A stretch of DNA of 64,000 nt from Sipunculus nudus (lineage: Eukaryota; Annelida; Sipuncula; Golfingiida; Sipunculidae): the NCBI GenBank assembly GCA_026874595.1, contig CM049312.1:67176929-67240928 (forward strand). Direction: 5' to 3'. Within the stretch, counting starts at the first letter, position 1. Each line of letters begins with the position of its first letter. Both the position numbers and the translations under genes were made by a program. The notes under the pieces are model-generated. The model was not told where the DNA came from. It saw only the letters and a list, made by a program, of their open reading frames with translations, and ran no database searches. Positions 61,061-64,000 of this stretch are shown piece by piece.

Positions 61061-62028
61061 ATCATTATCATCTTTATTTTCACTTGAACTGATCTAATTA
61101 TCATAATATTAATTTTAACTCTAACCTGCCACATTATTTATTTTTGTTTCTCAATTTTTCTCTAAGCATCTGAAGAACACATCCACTGCCAGGTAAAAAT
61201 AGCAAAAACCCTCCCATTCATTATACATGTAAAACCATAAAACATCTGCAAATAAAGGTATAGTCCAGGGAAAATATAATAATGTTAATGTTTAAGATCT
61301 ATAACTCAATATTTTCCATGCAGACATTACAGATTCTGTGGGAAACTAGAATCATTACATTTCAATTATAACCAGGACTGTTGTGGGAAAGGCACAAAGA
61401 GAAATAAAAAAAAAAACAATTTCACTGCTTTCCTCATTAAATTAATTCTCGGTAAAATGACATGTCAATCTTGCTGGTTAAACAAACACGAAGCCCATTT
61501 GCAGGGAAATAACAACGATTGCATACGTTCCCCACAATATAGGTTTTTAGGCTATGCCTAAGTGGCCCCAGGAATGTATCCATGGTAACCATTTAAACAG
61601 GCCCAAAGGCTGCATTAAGCAGAAACCGAGATCATATGAACTTCTCTCTGGTAACTATTCAAACATGGAGGACACAGCATTAAAGAGATACTTGATTTTT
61701 GCTGAGTCATCTTGTTTCATAAATGTGACATGACAGTGTTTTGCAAGGTACTCTCCCCTCTCTTTTATGTTTTATAATAGACTCAGCTTTCAGATGGCAA
61801 AACTAAAACTTCATATTGGCAGAGTAAACACCAATTTACTTCTCTGCAGTCACTGAACTCTGTAGTATGTCAACCAGAAGGTGACTATTGATTTTTTGGG
61901 AATATCTCCGTTTGAGCGTCTCTCAGTTTTAGACACCTTGCATTCCTCACACAGCAGTTTACCACTGCATTCATTTTATATTTCCTTACTTTGACTACTG
62001 CTTTGTAAAGCAAGATTCTCCGGGATTC
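61061..62028. other. Non-coding stretch, no feature seen
   Basis: No exon or repeat boundary recognised. Confidence 0.4.
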
Positions 62029-62167
62029 ACCACCAGGGCTGGCACATGGCAAAGAAATGTAATCAGACCAATCAGAGTGCCGTATCACATTGTGCATCCA
62101 ACTCCCAAGTTTGAAACCTGTGACACATTGTTGGTCTGATTCTTGGCCCTGTGCCAGCCCTGGTGTT
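62029..62167. mobile_element. Short foldback element (139 bp)
   Basis: Left arm ACCACCAGGGCTGGCACATG..AATCAGACCAA and right arm TTGGTCTGATT..TGTGCCAGCCCTGGTGTT are reverse complements with few mismatches over about 37 bp, separated by about 60 bp. It explains the minus-strand frame at 61885-62187. No clear target duplication seen. Confidence 0.8.
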
Positions 62168-64000
62168 GAAAAAAACTTTCTAGACAAAGCAGCGGTTGAA
62201 GCGAAGGAGATCTACAATGACTGCAATGTATAACTACTGTGTGAGGAGTGCATGGGACACCTCAGCATGACTGACATGAGATTGTGACTTGCTTTTATGT
62301 AGTAAAATAACAGGATTACTAGCTGTGCGTCAATGGAAATAAAATATTTTGGTCTGAAAGGTTTCAATACCGGTACTCTATCTAGCACCCTCTAATATTT
62401 GAACATAAAAAAACTACATTCAACATTTTGATTCCTTTTGTGAATTATCATGTTTTGTGAAGGTACTAGTATGAAAAAAAATTCAATCTATTAATTATTC
62501 TCTATGATCTGTATATGTATTCTCATTACAAAACACTGGTATATAATCAGACATGACACCAAATGATTAGAACACACATACTAGCTGGCCTTAGATAACA
62601 CAGCCATGATATAAATAATAAATTCCCTGAGGCTGGATAAAAGGTTCCTGTAATTAGTTAATGCATCCAATCCAACCAAAAACATGTAATTTGATTAAAT
62701 GACATTAGGTGCAGGTGCTCAAACTCCACTGGGTATACAGAGCTGTCAATCTTATTATATTATTTGCCCATATTCCCCTTTATATCAGTATGTCTGTCAA
62801 AACTGTCCCAGCAGAACTATTAGTACTTTGGTCTGACATTATATGCAACTTCAGATTCAAGGTAACCAACTATTGTCCCTTAAGTGCTCAGGCTACTTTT
62901 CAATTTAACTAAATATATTTTTGCTTAAATGATACAGTTTTTATTTCATTCTAATCTCCTGGGTTGAAAATAACAGAGAAATAAAACGTCACTTGTTTCC
63001 AGTAACACAAACAAATTATTATGGAAACAATTTATTATCTATACGTTTTGTTTAAGTGAAGGATAAATCTGTGCCATTTACATTTGTAATGCCATTTACC
63101 TTTGAAATCTTAATTAATTCATTTAATACAATTAACTATGTATAAATGAAATTGGCAAGTCTCCATCATGATAGTGTGGTGAACCACTGGGGTAGGGCAT
63201 ACCTTGTAGGTATTCATGAAGGTACCATTAGGCAAAAGCATACAAACTTGTACAGTACGAAGTGACTTGGAAGAGAGATTTGAGAGATCAAGAATGTGGG
63301 TTTGTATGGTGGCTGAGATTGTGAATGATACCATACAATAGACTGAAAAACAGAATGTAACAGTTACATAGACGGTGCTTGATAAGTTTGGACAGTTCTA
63401 GTGTGCAGTTCAAGCTGTGACATAGTGAGGGACCACATCAGAGTTTAATTTATTTTAGTTTAATTTGTCAGCCTGGCCTGGATAGAATATGGCAGCATGT
63501 CGGGGTAGCGCTGTGGATCCACTGTACTGACTGTAATGACCAAGCCGTCATATAAGTGGACCTGTGGACTTAAATAATTGATTACATGTACTGTGTCCTG
63601 TAAGAAATTTATGTGTTAACTGTAATTCCTTGTAATTTTGTTTGTAATTATTTAAATCAAAACATCAGTTTCTTTGTTTTATTGACTTGTGTTATCACAG
63701 ACATAATGAACTACAGCCAATAAAAACACTGGCCTGGTTTAAGTCGTCTATTTTGCTAGTATCCCAAGTAGAAACTGCAGAGCATTGGGCTGTCAGGGCG
63801 TGGGATGCTATAATAGTTTACAATAATTAGAAATGATTTTGCAAAAGGCATATTACACTGAAGTATTAATTATCTCATATTTCTGCAATCAAATTTAATT
63901 TGTATTGTTTACAACTAATTTAAACTGTACTAAAATTAGATTCACCAGGCTCAAGATAAGAAAGGAGAACCATTCATTATAAAAATTTTTAGGAATCTGA
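62168..64000. other. Right flank, no firm feature
   Basis: AT-rich. Only the weak exon candidate at 63203-63265 stands out. Confidence 0.4.
63203..63265 (-). CDS. Possible small coding exon, 21 codons
   Basis: A pyrimidine-rich acceptor (CTCAAATCTCTCTTCCAAG|TC) and donor ACAAG|GTATGC enclose 63 nt reading SLRTVQVCMLLPNGTFMNTY plus Lys. The hydrophobic-alternating pattern with LPNG resembles a ubiquitin-like or FERM/Ras-binding strand pair, but this is too short to assign. Its end is on a codon boundary, while the 59789 exon needs one spare base, so the two cannot be adjacent exons. Confidence 0.28.

Noticed and set aside
61885-62187. 100-codon minus-strand frame
   Set aside because: It spans a foldback element and has no domain or splice context.

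Overview
The window is AT-rich, intron-rich animal DNA. No bacterial or viral gene layout is visible. The repeats point to a lophotrochozoan, most likely a mollusc: runs of GGAC, hairpin-ended elements beginning ACAAGGGACCCATGGGTC, degenerate repeats built on 'aaggtcaaggtca', and tRNA-derived SINEs. That placement is inference from repeat style. I cannot name a species.

One gene dominates, on the minus strand. Twelve exons between 58242 and 2621 join with canonical splice sites and compatible reading phases at every junction. They give about 1,859 residues in one frame, and the gene runs off the left edge before its stop codon. A single 4.19-kb exon (18333-22523) encodes a long Ser/Thr-rich disordered protein. 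It carries the motif that defines the ITPRID/KRAP/TESPA1 family (ITPR-interacting domain): an AEDI..NLGFG core followed by PxRF and SQVSGT..PQR. Vertebrate members bind inositol 1,4,5-trisphosphate receptors, and KRAP links them to actin. The exons downstream of the giant exon encode a heptad-rich coiled coil of at least 250 residues. The product therefore looks like a disordered IP3R-binding N-terminal half joined to a long rod.

Upstream of the first ATG-bearing exon, two further minus-strand exons (59050-59215 and 59685-59789) are well formed. They do not join cleanly to that exon, so they are either an alternative N-terminus or the end of a neighbouring gene. A weaker candidate exon lies at 63203-63265.

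Everything else is intron or flanking DNA. From left to right it holds: a 1.8-kb dispersed repeat (1-1779); a TA-flanked pogo/Tigger-like MITE interrupted by a second MITE (4863-5809); two tRNA-derived SINEs (8711-9107 and 26521-26922); an 88-bp-period minisatellite rich in CACGTG/CATGTG (11180-11960); several hairpin-terminated elements (32945-33976, 36311-37390, and the 43.2-47.3-kb cluster including a second copy of the 1.8-kb repeat); a pair of diverged dispersed repeats (31380/54340); inverted copies of a 'caaggtca' repeat (25330/50640); a five-copy 158-bp satellite (57025-57812); a polypurine tract (59884-60250); a trinucleotide tract (60838-61060); a foldback element (62029-62167); and many poly-G/poly-C runs. 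I found no rRNA, no functional tRNA, no CRISPR array and no intact transposase or reverse transcriptase. Nothing here looks like a new multi-gene system. The most notable points are the unusual architecture of the ITPRID-like gene and the structured repeats.
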